A DNA stretch of 64,000 bases from Forficula auricularia. Its lineage: Eukaryota > Arthropoda > Insecta > Dermaptera > Forficulidae. The notes under the pieces were generated by a model that was given only the letters and a program-made list of their open reading frames with translations, did not search any database and was not told the DNA's origin. Shown here piece after piece: positions 33,573-44,465 of this stretch. The stretch lies in the NCBI GenBank assembly GCA_024734495.1, contig JALMQS010000681.1:6295542-6359541 (forward strand), read 5' to 3'. A program made the position numbers and the translations under genes. Position 1 is the stretch's first letter; each line of letters begins with the position of its first letter.

Positions 33573-34384
33573 TGTTTAAAAGTCTCGCGTCTTTTTGTTT
33601 GAGGTTTGTAAAGTCTCAAGACGACTTTGTTTAACTTTATAAAACGTTTAGAATGCTGGCTTGATTATCTGTTCTTAATTATCTATATATCAATATTCTG
33701 TTTAATAAATGACTGGGGGAAAGGGAGTGGGCTTTTAAATATGCAAAAAATGAAACAAATTAGATTAGATAACAAAACGTAAATACTTTTATTGAAAAAA
33801 TAGATATTTGTAGGTTGGATTTTGGTGGAGGAAAATAGAGGCGGGATTGATTTTTAGACTCGTGGTTTAACTGCTGGGCTGGATTTTCACGCTGGCCGGC
33901 AAAAATCGCTTCTTCTTCTCTTGAGGTCGAGAAGATGATACTAATTGGAAGGATATTGTAGAATCCGTTTTTAGGCAGTGAGAATAAACCTTAAGACAAC
34001 AAAGATTCGTCGATTAGTGAGAGAAACATGAAGAGAAAGGCAACTGAACTTGAGCCAAACAAAGAAATAGTTACTAACCTTAAGGTCCGCGCAATTACCG
34101 ATTCAATTCAAGAGATACCCGTTTATAAAAATAGTTGATTTTAATATAAACAAATGCTTGTGCATATAATGGCTTGTTGCTTACAAAGGACTTTAGTGGA
34201 GGTTGGTATCTCTAAGCATTGATCGGAAAAGACTGATGTCTGGGGCAGCTGCAGTTTATATCAGCCATAAAGAGGGATGGGCAGGAAAGGGGGGGGGGTT
34301 GAATTTGTTCAACTGCCAGGAGATGAGGGGAATATGGCGTTCTTATGTTAGCTACGGAAGGGAAATTAGTGGCAATTTTGAACA
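33573..34384 (-). repeat. BEL/Pao 3' LTR, complete
   Basis: 812 bases, TG...CA on the plus strand. It includes a G-run (34288-34299) and AGATGAGGGGAATATGGCGT, shared with the truncated 5' LTR. Confidence 0.85.
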
Positions 34385-34463
34385 TATTACCACGCCCCGA
34401 AATGAGGATCATTTGAAGGATAAGAAAAGGGGGGGGGGTAAGGTACAAAAACAATTAAAATGA

Positions 34464-37400
34464 TTATAAAGGATTATTAGTTAATAAAGGAGCTAATTTT
34501 ACTATAGGTCGAGTATATTCTCCGTGAGGAGTTTTTATCTGAACTACTCTAGTAAGATTATCTTTTCCTGGATAAATTTTTAAAATGCGACCTCTAATCC
34601 AATGTAATGGATTACTAGATTCACATAAGAGGATGAGCTGGCCAATGTAAGGTTGCTCTTTGCAAGTGAACCATTTATTCCTTTGTTGCAATGAATGAAG
34701 ATAAGAAGAACTCCATTTTTTCCATATTAATTGGGTTCGCTGTTGGATTAGTTGCCAGCGCGACAAATGGTTTAATTTTAAGTCAGACAGATCATACTCG
34801 GGTATGGATGTGAGAGGTCTTCCTATGAGAAAATGGCCAGGGGTCAAGATCTCAAAGTCATCTATTGAATCAGACAAAGGGTATAAAGGACGAGAGTTTA
34901 ATATAGCTTCGATTTTATTTATGATAGTTTCAAATTCTTCTAGAGAGAATTGAAGATTAGAACAAGATCTTTTAAGGAAGTACTTAAAAATTTTCAAATT
35001 TCCTTCCCATAATCCCCCGTGATGAGGGGAGGAAGGTGGATTGAATTTCCATATGATATTGTTTTCCAATGCGTAGGCTTTTGCTGAAGTTTCATTATTT
35101 AAATTAAGAAAGAAATCATAAATTTCCTTTAACTCTCTGTTAGCACCAATAAAATTGCTGCCACAATCGGAATAGATCCGCTGTGGACAGCCTCTTTTGG
35201 CGACAAAGCGTGAAAGGGACATTAAAAATGCTTCTGTCGATAAGGATGAAAGATGTTCGATGTGAACAGCGCGAGTTGAGAAACATATAAATATGCATAT
35301 GTAATATTTATGATATCTAGCACCCTTTTTACGAATGGGGGTAACTGAAAATGGACCTGCACAATCTATTCCCACTTGAGAAAAAACGGAAGAAGGGGTT
35401 ACGCGTGCAGAAGGTAAATTTCCCATGATTTGCTGAAATTTAGAGACTTTAAAACGGTGACATATCATACATTCGTGTGTAATGTTTTTAATTAGTGAAC
35501 GTAATCGAATGATCCAAAATTTTGAACGAATATAAGCAGCAAGAGCAGAGAAGTCAGAATGCATTAATTTATAATGAGCATGACGTACTATTAATATAGA
35601 TAAATTACATTGATGAGCTAAGACCAAAGGATGTTTTTCAGTGTATGAAAGCTCTGAATGAGCAAGCCTACCTCCAACTCGAATTACTTTTTCATTTTTA
35701 TCAAAGAAAGGATTTAAAGATTTTAAAACTGATTTGTTGGAAATGGACTTTGATTTTTCTAATAATGCATATTCTTGAGGAAAAAAATGCTGTTGACTGA
35801 TTCGAATAAGTAACAGCATAGATTGGTTGATTTCTTCTACAGTTAAGTTTTTGTCTAAATAAATTTGCTTAATTTTTCTGAAGTTGTTAATAAATCTTAA
35901 CATATAGGCCGTTACTTTTTGCAAGGTTGTTAAATTTGAAAATCGAGTTAATAGCTCTTGGCGAAAAGTGGAAACGTTAGAAATAATTTTAATGGGTTGA
36001 ATTTCTTTTGTGAATTCAGAATTTGTTGAAGAATTATTTAAAATATTTGTAAGAGATTGAGAACTGGAAAGGTTAGCAATAAATGAAGCTTCTTTGAAGG
36101 GGCCGTGTAACCACAAGGTATTATTTAATAATTTCGATATGGGTAACCCGCGAGATACTAAATCGGCTGGATTCCTATCAGTTCTAATGTATTTCCATAT
36201 AGCATTAGGTGCTAATGAATTGATGTCATGTACCCTATTGGCAACGAATGTTTTGAATTTGAGATTTTCAGATTTAATCCATGCAAGAGCTATTTGTGAA
36301 TCAGTGTAGAAATAAAGCTGCTTAATTTCTACAGGGATTGAAGGCAGATAAAATTTATAAGTGGCTGCAAGAAGATGGCAACTTGATAATTCTAATTTAG
36401 GGATAGTAATGAAATGCAAAGGGGCAACTTTTGATTTGGCGAAGAGTAATTCGCTAGTGAAAGAATTATCACTATGAAAAGAGATTAAATAAGCGCAAAT
36501 ACCGTAACCGCGAGTACTCGAGTCACAAAATGCATGAATTTCATAATAAGAAGCTTGAATGTCAATGACTAGTCGGGGTATTTTGAAATTAGCCAATAAA
36601 TGAAAATTTTTAACCAAATCATTCCAAATGTTTTGATGATGAGCTGGTAATTTTGCATCCCAAGATACTTTTGAAGCCCAGGCTTCTTGAAGAATAAATT
36701 TTAATAGAATGAGAAAAGGAGATAAAATTCCTAATGGATCATAAATTTTGGCCAAATTACTAAGTAAGCTTCTTTTTGTCAAACCATTGGGTGAAGGTTG
36801 AGAAAAGTTAAATGAGAATTGATCTAATTTAATGTCCCAATTAATGCCTAAAGTGTTGGCGGATGTTAGAAGAGAAAGTGAAGCTTTGGAATTAGTTTCA
36901 AAACCTAATTTTTGAAGATCTAATAAAATAGATCTATCATTGCTTGCCCATTTATCGAAAAAGAAATTTGATTGTTTTAGAATATATACTAAATTTTCCA
37001 TGTTGGTAATTAATTGCTCTTTAGAATTAGAGCCAGTCAACAAATCATCAACATAAAAATGTTCTTTTAGAATTTGAGCTGCACATGGATATTTTGTTTC
37101 GAAAGTTTCAGACAGATGAAATAGCGTGCGAATGGCGATAAAGGCAGAACAAGTAAGACCAAATGGAACAGTGGTTAATTTATAGTGCGCTAATTCGTCA
37201 TTGAAATTATCTCGCCATAAGACGCGAAGAAAATCCTGATGTTGGGGAGTGACTTCTATTTGCCTATACATTTGTTTTAAGTCGGCGGTTATGACATACT
37301 TATAAAATCGGAATCTTAATAGAAGATGCCTTATATCCTGCTGCAAGGGTGGACCTGATAATAATGCTTGGTTTAACGAGATACCATTAGATGTGGCGAA

Positions 37401-38387
37401 GCTACCATCAAAAACTATTCTAAGTTTAGTAGTTAAACTTTCGGTTTTAATTATTGGATGGTGAGGCAAATATGAATGCGGGATGTCTAATTTAGGCTTA
37501 TCTATTTTTACCATATGCCCTAATTGAATATATTCATTAAAAGCATTAGAATAAGTATGCTTAAAGCCTGCATCCTTGCTAAAACGATTTTCAAGTAAAT
37601 GGAATCTCTTAGTCGCTCCGTTTAATGAGTCGCCAAGAGGTGGTGGATATTGTTTGAAGATCAAATCAACCGACATTTTTCCATTTTTGCCTTTAATAAT
37701 CGAATTTGCAAAGAGAGATTCGCTAAGCTGATCATTCTTAGAAATTAATTTATTAGAGGGTGGTAAATCTTCTAATTCCCATAATTTAGCAATGATATCG
37801 TTAGGTGGACTTCTTAATGTTATGCCGGAATAAGCTATATTTGGATCAGTAGAATTATATTCTCCTAAAAGTACATGTCCTAAAGGTGTGTCAATGGCGC
37901 TAGGTAGGCCTTTGGCGAAATTAAATTTTTTATATCCCAATAAAAGATCGAATGCAATAGTTCCACCCAATATTAAATCTATTTTACTGCTAATATTGAA
38001 AGTAGGATCTGCTAAAGTTAATTCCTGTAAGCTAGAAGTTTGATTAATTTTGAAAGATTGTTCAGGTAGATTGTAAGTTAATTTATCAAGTACTAAAGCA
38101 TGTGTTTTATAGAAGATATGAGGATTGTGCATAGAAGTAAATGTAATTAAGATAGATTGTTTAACATGTGAAGCGATTTGAGCTCCAATGCCTGTGACTG
38201 CTATAGAAGTATTTATACGAGTATAATTTAATTTTTTTGCGAAAGTTTTACATATAAGTGAAGTTTGGCTACCTGTATCAAGAAGAATCCTAGCTTTATG
38301 TTTGATATTGGCATCATCAATAATAGTTATAAGGGCAGTTGCTAATAAAATAGAAGATTTTAAATTAATAGGTGTTGGAGAAATCAA
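34464..38387 (-). CDS. BEL/Pao pol: protease, RT, RNase H, integrase
   Basis: 1,307 codons without a stop. Order: aspartic protease LLDTGSQTSLI (about residue 35); reverse transcriptase with RIVFDGSFATSNGISLN, ITADLKQMYRQIEV and the catalytic YVDDLLTGSN (about 442); RNase H with FCDSSTRGYGICAYL (about 620) and DRNPADLVSRG; integrase with a zinc-binding HH...CMICHRF (about 975), GIDCAGPFSV (about 1005), YSDCGSNFIGANRE (about 1072) and PHHGGLWEG (about 1120), all in the typical Pao arrangement. The frame is the same as gag, separated by one TGA (38394-38396); the listed start is a TTG, not a true initiator. It probably formed one gag-pol frame in the parent. Confidence 0.92.
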   Translation of the reverse strand: MISPTPINLKSSILLATALITIIDDANIKHKARILLDTGSQTSLICKTFAKKLNYTRINTSIAVTGIGAQIASHVKQSILITFTSMHNPHIFYKTHALVLDKLTYNLPEQSFKINQTSSLQELTLADPTFNISSKIDLILGGTIAFDLLLGYKKFNFAKGLPSAIDTPLGHVLLGEYNSTDPNIAYSGITLRSPPNDIIAKLWELEDLPPSNKLISKNDQLSESLFANSIIKGKNGKMSVDLIFKQYPPPLGDSLNGATKRFHLLENRFSKDAGFKHTYSNAFNEYIQLGHMVKIDKPKLDIPHSYLPHHPIIKTESLTTKLRIVFDGSFATSNGISLNQALLSGPPLQQDIRHLLLRFRFYKYVITADLKQMYRQIEVTPQHQDFLRVLWRDNFNDELAHYKLTTVPFGLTCSAFIAIRTLFHLSETFETKYPCAAQILKEHFYVDDLLTGSNSKEQLITNMENLVYILKQSNFFFDKWASNDRSILLDLQKLGFETNSKASLSLLTSANTLGINWDIKLDQFSFNFSQPSPNGLTKRSLLSNLAKIYDPLGILSPFLILLKFILQEAWASKVSWDAKLPAHHQNIWNDLVKNFHLLANFKIPRLVIDIQASYYEIHAFCDSSTRGYGICAYLISFHSDNSFTSELLFAKSKVAPLHFITIPKLELSSCHLLAATYKFYLPSIPVEIKQLYFYTDSQIALAWIKSENLKFKTFVANRVHDINSLAPNAIWKYIRTDRNPADLVSRGLPISKLLNNTLWLHGPFKEASFIANLSSSQSLTNILNNSSTNSEFTKEIQPIKIISNVSTFRQELLTRFSNLTTLQKVTAYMLRFINNFRKIKQIYLDKNLTVEEINQSMLLLIRISQQHFFPQEYALLEKSKSISNKSVLKSLNPFFDKNEKVIRVGGRLAHSELSYTEKHPLVLAHQCNLSILIVRHAHYKLMHSDFSALAAYIRSKFWIIRLRSLIKNITHECMICHRFKVSKFQQIMGNLPSARVTPSSVFSQVGIDCAGPFSVTPIRKKGARYHKYYICIFICFSTRAVHIEHLSSLSTEAFLMSLSRFVAKRGCPQRIYSDCGSNFIGANRELKEIYDFFLNLNNETSAKAYALENNIIWKFNPPSSPHHGGLWEGNLKIFKYFLKRSCSNLQFSLEEFETIINKIEAILNSRPLYPLSDSIDDFEILTPGHFLIGRPLTSIPEYDLSDLKLNHLSRWQLIQQRTQLIWKKWSSSYLHSLQQRNKWFTCKEQPYIGQLILLCESSNPLHWIRGRILKIYPGKDNLTRVVQIKTPHGEYTRPIVKLAPLLTNNPL

Positions 38388-38393
38388 GGACCG

Positions 38394-38848
38394 TCATCTA
38401 TCCTTCTCTACTTCCTGGCTATTATCATTAGCGTTGGGCTTTTGCCTAGAATCGTTGTGTAGCGTTGTGTTGTGTTTAAACTGGCACCTTAAACAACGTC
38501 TACTAGAAGGGCAATTGCCTATTTCATGTTTTGGGGAGAGGCAATTCAGACATAATTTAAGCTTTTTTACTTTGTGATATCTCTCTTGTGGAGCTAATTG
38601 TAAATATTGGCGACAGTTAATTAAATAATGTTCTTTGTGGCACAGTGGGCACTGAATTTTTATTTTTCCCTGATTGGAAGCTGAGGCTTTAATAAAATGA
38701 TGCACCCTGACTGGTTCTGAGCTTTCACTTTTTATGCTATGAGCAACACCGTCTATGAATTCGAGTAATTCCTTGAATGGTGGAATTTCATAATTATTTC
38801 TTTTTGAAAATTTCCATTGTTCTAACGTATTTGGATCTAATTTGTCCA
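38394..38848 (-). pseudogene. BEL/Pao gag, C-terminal part
   Basis: About 150 codons. It has cysteine/histidine knuckles CPLCHKEHYLINC and CLNCLSPKHEIGNC, then CLRCQFKHNTTLH, the pattern before the protease in Pao elements. The N-terminal half is missing because of the deletion that joins gag to the LTR remnant at 38849. It ends at TGA followed by C, in frame with pol. Confidence 0.85.
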
Positions 38849-38955
38849 ATGGGCAGGAAAGGGGGGGGGTTGAATTTGTTCAACTGCCAGGAGATGAGGG
38901 GAATATGGCGTTCTTATGTTAGCTACGGAAGGGAAATTAGTGGCAATTTTGAACA
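38849..38955 (-). repeat. BEL/Pao 5' LTR, 107-bp remnant
   Basis: Matches 34277-34384 almost exactly. The breakpoint, at ATGGGCAGG, abuts gag coding sequence. Confidence 0.85.
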
Positions 38956-38960
38956 TAATA

Positions 38961-39605
38961 TACTGGATGTAAGCGATCATCTTCATTAGACCGCTGCAGT
39001 AGGATGGCACCAAATCCGACAATCGAAGCGTCGGCATGTAGCTCCATCTCGCCGCCCTGCTTGTAGATGTTGAGAACTGGTTTCTCTGAAAGCATTTGTT
39101 TCAGTTGCGCAAAAGCTATCTTTTGCTCTGATTCAAATTTGAATTTTCTTTCGCCCTTCAATAGATCGCTGAGAGGTCTTGCGATAATTGAATAAAATGG
39201 GATGAACTTTCTAAAGTATCCCGTCAGTCCCAAGAAGCTTTGAATTTGCTTGACGTTTTTTGGTTCCGGAAAATTCATAACTGCTTTTGTTTTAAGTTCT
39301 GAAGGGAAAATTTTACCTTTTTCAATTCTGTGACCGAGAAATTCGACACTTCTTTTCAAAAACTGACATTTCTTCTTGTTTATTTCTAATCCAAAATCGC
39401 TAGCAGTTTTAAGTACTTCTTTCAGGCGTATGACAGCTTCATCTTCATTATTGGCTGGGATAATAAGGTCATCCATGTATTGGATAACGATGTTCTTACT
39501 TGCGAGCTCTCTGAAGACGTGATTGATGAATCTTTGAAAAACGGCTGGGGAGTTGCACAAGCCAAACGGGACTCGAATAAATTGAAAGTGTCCTCTATGC
39601 GTCAC
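38961..39605 (-). pseudogene. Gypsy pol: reverse transcriptase, second part
   Basis: Continues RT in another frame after the shift: FIRVPFGLCNSPAVFQRFIN, catalytic box QYMDDLIIPAN (about residue 41), then LGLTGYFRKFIPFYS and the start of RNase H with HADASIVGFGAILLQ. It is cut at 38960 by the BEL element and resumes at 33567. Confidence 0.9.
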
Positions 39606-41640
39606 AAATGCGGTGTATTGACGGCTGTTTTCTTGTACACCAACGTGAAAGAATCCATTTTTTAGATCGATGGTAGTAAAAATTTGTGCATCTTGCAGTT
39701 GATCCAGCTGTTCTTCTATGAGGGGAGGGGTATCTGTCTTTAATCATTTTAATGTTAATTTTTCTGTAGTCTATACACACCCGAGGTGAACCGCACTTCT
39801 TTCTGGTGACCACGACTTGACTTGCATATTCAGAAGTGCACGGCTCTATGATCCCTTCTTTAATCCATTCTTCTACTTGTTGATCGACGATGGCTCTTTC
39901 GGTGAATGGAAGACGTCTTGGGCTGTAGTACACTGGTGTTTCATCTTTGAGCAAAATTTTCATTTCGATGCTAGTCGATTTAGTTTTCTGTGGTGTGTAA
40001 TTTTCTATCATTTCTATAACATCATTTCTTAAACCGATTTTTATTTCTTGACCTATATCAATTTCGTTTGAGTCTATCTCTATACTGAATATACTTTCTT
40101 CATTTTCTAAATCATTTTCAATTTTCTTGATTTTTATGCCTTTCTGGTTAATTATTAATTCAGCATGTTTTAATAGGTCATTTCCAATAATAGCTTCTTC
40201 TTTTATGACGTCATTAGAAACTACGTATATATTGGTTTCAAACTTACAATCATCTACGCCAATGGCTGATTGGAAATACCCCAGTGTATTTGTACTCGAT
40301 CGGGCAAGTCCGTTTAAAATGATGTTTGATTTGTTTAGTTTAGGTGAGTCAATTTTTTCGAAAGCATCTTCTCTAATTAGAGTCACACTACTTCCTGTAT
40401 CAATCAAGGCGTGAATAGAATAGCCGTTTATAGTTACATTTTTATGTGTCCTTTTCATCTCTCGTTCGGATATCGTTCTCACCTCCTTCTTGTGTTCATC
40501 CGGTGTAGGTTTGTTTTTCTTTGGGCACTGGGGGGATATATGGCCCCAGGTATTACAAAAAAAACACTTCCTTCCTTGGCCCTTCTGTGGGCAATTGACA
40601 GATTGATGATTAAATTCACCACACGAAAAACACCTCCTCTTGTCCTTTACCGGGTCTCTTCTGTATTGCGTATTGCTTCTCTCCATCGGCTTCTGCATTG
40701 GCTGGGGGTTTTTGGATGCCATTTTTGAATAAATTTTCAGCTTTTCCTTAAATTCGCGAATATTTTTGGCACCGTAGAGAGACATCTTAAATGCACTCAT
40801 ATCTGGTATCCCGTCTATTACATACTGAATCAGAGATTCATCTTCTATTGTTCCTCGGCTTGCTATTTCTTTCATTGCTATGAAATATTGAAGAATATCC
40901 TCACCTTTCAGTAATTTTCTATTTGTGAGCGCCTTGTGAAGCTCGGAGCTGCTTATGTTTGAAGAAAATTCGTCCTTCAATGCCGATTTGAGCTCAGTCC
41001 ACGTTTTCAATCCCCTTTCGCTCTGGATAAACATTTTTGCCAGTCCCGTCAGCGACTTTTTAGCGAAAATAAAGAGGTGCAGCGGACTCCAACCCAAAAG
41101 CTCGGATGTACCTTCCATTTCTTCCAGCCATTGTTCAATTGGCAAGCTGCCCGATCCATCGAATTTTCGCACTGAGTCCTCGACGTCTCGAAAATTCATC
41201 GAGAATGCGCCCTGGCTCCCGGTGCTTGTCTTGGATGAATGTTGTCCATCATCTTCTTCATTTTTCTCTCTGTTAGGATTTTCATGTATTTCTCCTAAGT
41301 CACTAAGGTCCGTGAGACTTTCGACAAGATCCCTGGCGAGACGTTTTTTGTCAGAGTCTGCGTCAATGTGTAGTATTTTGGCGATAGATTTCAAGTCTTC
41401 TTGAGAGAAATCCTTGATCACTTGCTTGATTTTGTCTTCTTGTTGATCGGAGTCGAAATTAAAGCCTTGGAAGCTTTTTAGTTTTCGCCGACTGTGGCGG
41501 TTTCCTTCTTCATCAAAAACGAATTTATAGAGCTTTTTTATCTCTTCAAATTCGAAGTCCGTTAAATTTTTCGCGATAGTATTGAATTCTGCGAGATTCA
41601 TTTTAAACACTTCGTCGTCACTATTACGTAAAAATTTCAC
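39595..41640 (-). pseudogene. Gypsy gag-protease-RT (first part)
   Basis: 681 codons in one frame: gag with an acidic N-terminus and a capsid-like middle (EQWLEEMEGTSELLGW, about residue 162). Two CCHC zinc knuckles follow (CFSCGEFNHQSVNC and CFFCNTWGHISPQC, about 337-368), then protease IHALIDTGSSVTLI (about 410) and the start of RT (YYSPRRLPF, VCIDYRKINI, about 570-625). gag and pol are fused without a frameshift. The frame is lost near 39740 at a C-rich run in the coding strand, most simply a one-base insertion; the sense of the protein continues in the next frame. Confidence 0.92.
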
Positions 41641-41703
41641 TTCGCGATTTGTCCCAGTGAGATAAAACTCTTTTTAAATTCAATCCCGGACAGAGTCCCC
41701 ACT
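41641..41703 (-). promoter_or_regulatory. Gypsy leader with likely primer-binding site
   Basis: Immediately inside the 5' LTR, the coding strand reads TGGGGACTCTGTCCGGGATT, which has the TGG start and placement expected of a tRNA primer-binding site and resembles proline-type sites with a small change. The leader to gag is very short. Confidence 0.5.
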
Positions 41704-42343
41704 TGTGGGAAGGGTATCAGTTAATCACTGTATTGGGATAAATAAAAGATGTTGATTTTTCTTTAAGCAAAGATAGATTTATTTTAAGCGCGTTTGTCTA
41801 GGGTTAAAACATCGTACAATTATATTTTCGTCACTTTTACATCATAACATCGAATCAGACCAATTAAACCATCTCGTCAAAATGCAACTGCCTTCAATTT
41901 GGAATCCTCCACACTTTATACACAAGCGATGCAATATTAGGTTTTTCTTTATTGGCTCCCACTATTCGATGCTATTAGCCCTCTTTCCGTAAATACGCAG
42001 GTACCTGCTACCCTCATTCAGTCTCATTCTGGTCTCTGGATAGCAAGCATCTCCCTGAGAAACAGATGTCCTTTGGCAGATGTTAACCCTGAATCCACAG
42101 GCAACGCAAGGCTGCCCTATTTCAAAGTAAGTTAGGTTTTCATTATTTCATTAGCATATGGGCGAACACATATATATATTGAGACATCATTCTTATTTTT
42201 AAAAAGCATTTTCATCAATTGTTCTTTTCAGAACTAAACTTATTATTTTAAAAAAGCATTTTCATCAATAGTCTTTTTAAAGACTAACTCTGTTTCAATA
42301 TACTGTATGTGTTTGCAACTTCTTTTAATTTTAACTTCCTACA
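41704..42343 (-). repeat. Gypsy 5' LTR
   Basis: 640 bases, identical to 30804-31442 as far as I can see except one extra A near 42248. Confidence 0.92.
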
Positions 42344-43559
42344 TATATTTTAATTGTAAGAAATACTTACTTTGTTGTAATTTATAATGGATCTGCTTCG
42401 CGGTGGTGTAACTCAGTGTAACTCTCTTTGTCTTAAATTGGCTATTGTGAATTTACTGATTTTAAATTTTAAGTATAGATATTATCAAATAAAAAATATT
42501 AAAAAAATATTAAAAAATAAGAAAATAAAGAATAAAATAATAATTAAAATACTAAAGGGGTTGAAGGGATTTTGGGGAATGGTAGGTGAGGGGATTTAAC
42601 TATTAAAGGAGATGAATTAAATTTTTCTTTAAGGTTTTACTCGAAAGAATGATAGAACCAGAGATTAAATATTTGACAATTTATTTATCTCAGCAAAAGA
42701 AGAAAATTAATATATAAAAAAATGAAATGGATAAACTTAGAAATGTTTCAAGACTATTAGACTTGCTCATGTATTGAGATTGTAAGCAGATATTGTTACA
42801 ATGGGCGCAAATCCAATTAGAGGCAGATAAAAAGGCCTTTCTCGTCTTACGATAGTGGAGACAAGGCAGGAGGTGGCCACGTAGGTGTCCAGCTGTAATT
42901 CCAATCCGTCTTCAAGATGACGACGCCAGGCCAGCACTTGCAGTTTCTTCTTAAAGATATTAGAGAAATCGCTGGAGCCTCCGACTTCAGCTGGCGGTCC
43001 ACAACGTGCAGATTATAACAATGGCAATCTCCTCGGCATATGGTAAATGAATGGTATGGTGACTTATAGGTAGAGAGAGCGTGATAGAGCGTGTAATATA
43101 CTAATAATATAATATCCGGCTCTGCTTTAGATCTTAATCTATTCCAATTGTCATTTCTTGAAACCTTTCTTAAAATATACATTATATTGTGAATTTAAAT
43201 GAAAAAAAATTAAATTTTATTAATAATATATTTTTCTCTGTTTTATGGATTAACATTTATTAAATTAGACTTTCTTTTTTTTTTAATTTAAATCCCAAAA
43301 AAATAACTCCGTTCATGAATTGTGTTTTTATTCTTTTAAATTTATTTTGCCTACAATGTAGGATACATTGTATCCTGTTTGCAATATTTTTTTTTTTTAC
43401 TTTATCCAATGTTTTTTTTTTCAGTAAGTATAATATTTTTTTATGAGTTTCGAAAATAAATTAATATAATTATTAATATTTGCGCATGGAACTGGAGAGC
43501 CGCATCTTGACATGGAAAGAGCCACATGTGGCTCGCGAGCCGTAGGTTGCCGACCCCCG
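42344..43559 (-). other. 5' part of the hAT element
   Basis: AT-rich DNA between the Gypsy LTR and the right terminal repeat of the hAT. The end carries GAGCCACATGTGGCTCGCGA, a subterminal palindrome also present in the hAT MITE at 56857-57847. The 111-codon frame at 42847-43182 (-) is unrecognised and probably chance. The cysteine half of the BED finger was not found. Confidence 0.6.
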
Positions 43560-44465
43560 ACCTAGGTGTAACGTTTAACAGTTCGCTTGGTTTTGAAGAA
43601 CATATAGCGGAGATAACAAATAGTGCCGATGAAGCTACTTGGCTTTATTATCCGTAACACGAGACACTTTAGAAAAACTATTCTGTTCCATTGTTAGAAG
43701 CCGGTTGGAATATGCTAGTCCGATTTGGTCACCCTATTATAAAACTTATATTCAAAGACTTCAACGGGTGCAGAGAAAATTTCTGCCATATATTGCTTTT
43801 AAGCTTCACGTCCCAATCGCAGAAATATCGTATTACGGCCTGTATATAACACTACATATCTTGCCGCTTGAAATGAGCAGAGAACAGGCAGATTTTCTTT
43901 TTCTCTGTAATCTCATCAATGGCAAAGTGGACGACTCTCGACTCTTGGAATTAGTCACCTTCAATGTTAGCAGCCATAGAACTAGGAATCCAGAAATACT
44001 GTCAATTCCCACCCATAGATTTTCATACCTGATTTACTCGGGTATGAGTCGCATATTAAGAACAGGAAATCAGAATATGGCTCTCGATATATTCAATTCA
44101 TCCAGAAATGAGATTAAAAATCATTTTTTCCGAAAGCTTGGCGCATAAATGTTTGTATTTATGTTTGTGTTTTTTCGTTGTATGTACTTGTACTTATATT
44201 TATATATGCTTATATTTTGTATTCATGTCTAATTCTGTAATTATATCTGTATTTATATCTACATTCATATCTAGATTTGCATTCATATTTGTGATTATAT
44301 TTGTATCTGTATCTGAATCTATATTTTATAGTTGTTTTTTTTCGTATTTGTATTGTGTTAATATTTAAAATTATTGTTAAACATTTTTTTTTTCTCACTA
44401 CTCTATTGTATAAATTGATTAAAATTGGGCTTTCTGCCCGTGTATATATTAATAAATAAATAAAT
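43560..44465 (+). pseudogene. Jockey-like LINE RT, right part, and 3' UTR (family A)
   Basis: Continues the RT of 25781-26158: SDLGVTFNSSLGFEEHIAEI, then after a frameshift RLEYASPIWSPYYKTYIQRL and RVQRKFLPYIAFKLH, MNALDIF-type thumb/C-terminal text to HFFRKLGA* at 44148. The 3' UTR is a TATATTTGTATTTGTAT-like low-complexity stretch ending in (TAAA)n at 44449-44465. Confidence 0.8.

Larger units (their letters stand above)
33573..38955 (-). mobile_element. BEL/Pao retrotransposon inserted in Gypsy pol
   Basis: Termini TGTTTAAAAG (33573) and TTTTGAACA (38955), with TAATA duplicated (33568-33572 and 38956-38960). A full 812-bp LTR lies at the pol-end side. At the other side only 107 bases of LTR remain, joined directly to the middle of gag, so most of the 5' LTR, the primer site and N-terminal gag are deleted. 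It cannot be transcribed normally. pol is a long intact frame. Confidence 0.9.
30804..42343 (-). mobile_element. Ty3/Gypsy LTR retrotransposon, nearly intact but split by BEL/Pao
   Basis: LTRs of 639 and 640 bases flank gag-pol on the minus strand; TATA is duplicated outside (30800-30803 and 42344-42347). By eye the LTRs differ by a single A in an A-run, so insertion is very recent. Net length without the BEL element is about 6.2 kb. No envelope ORF lies between integrase and the 3' LTR. Damage: one frameshift in RT near 39740 and the BEL insertion. Confidence 0.92.
26159..43559 (-). mobile_element. hAT transposon, expanded to 17.4 kb by nested insertions
   Basis: Termini CAGGGGTCGGCAACC (26159) and GGTTGCCGACCCCCG (ending 43559) are inverted repeats. 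The 8-bp ACCTAGGT is duplicated at 26151-26158 and 43560-43567, as for hAT insertions. Without the MITE (27026-30568) and the Gypsy element (30804-42343) the element is about 2.3 kb. It encodes only a broken transposase on the minus strand, so it is an internally deleted or decayed copy. It disrupts a Jockey-like LINE. Confidence 0.9.

Noticed and set aside
40955..41404. 149-codon plus-strand frame opposite gag
   Set aside because: Antisense shadow of the Gypsy gag ORF.
42847..43182. 111-codon minus-strand frame in the hAT 5' region
   Set aside because: No recognisable motif, no agreement with the transposase, and biased composition; probably chance.
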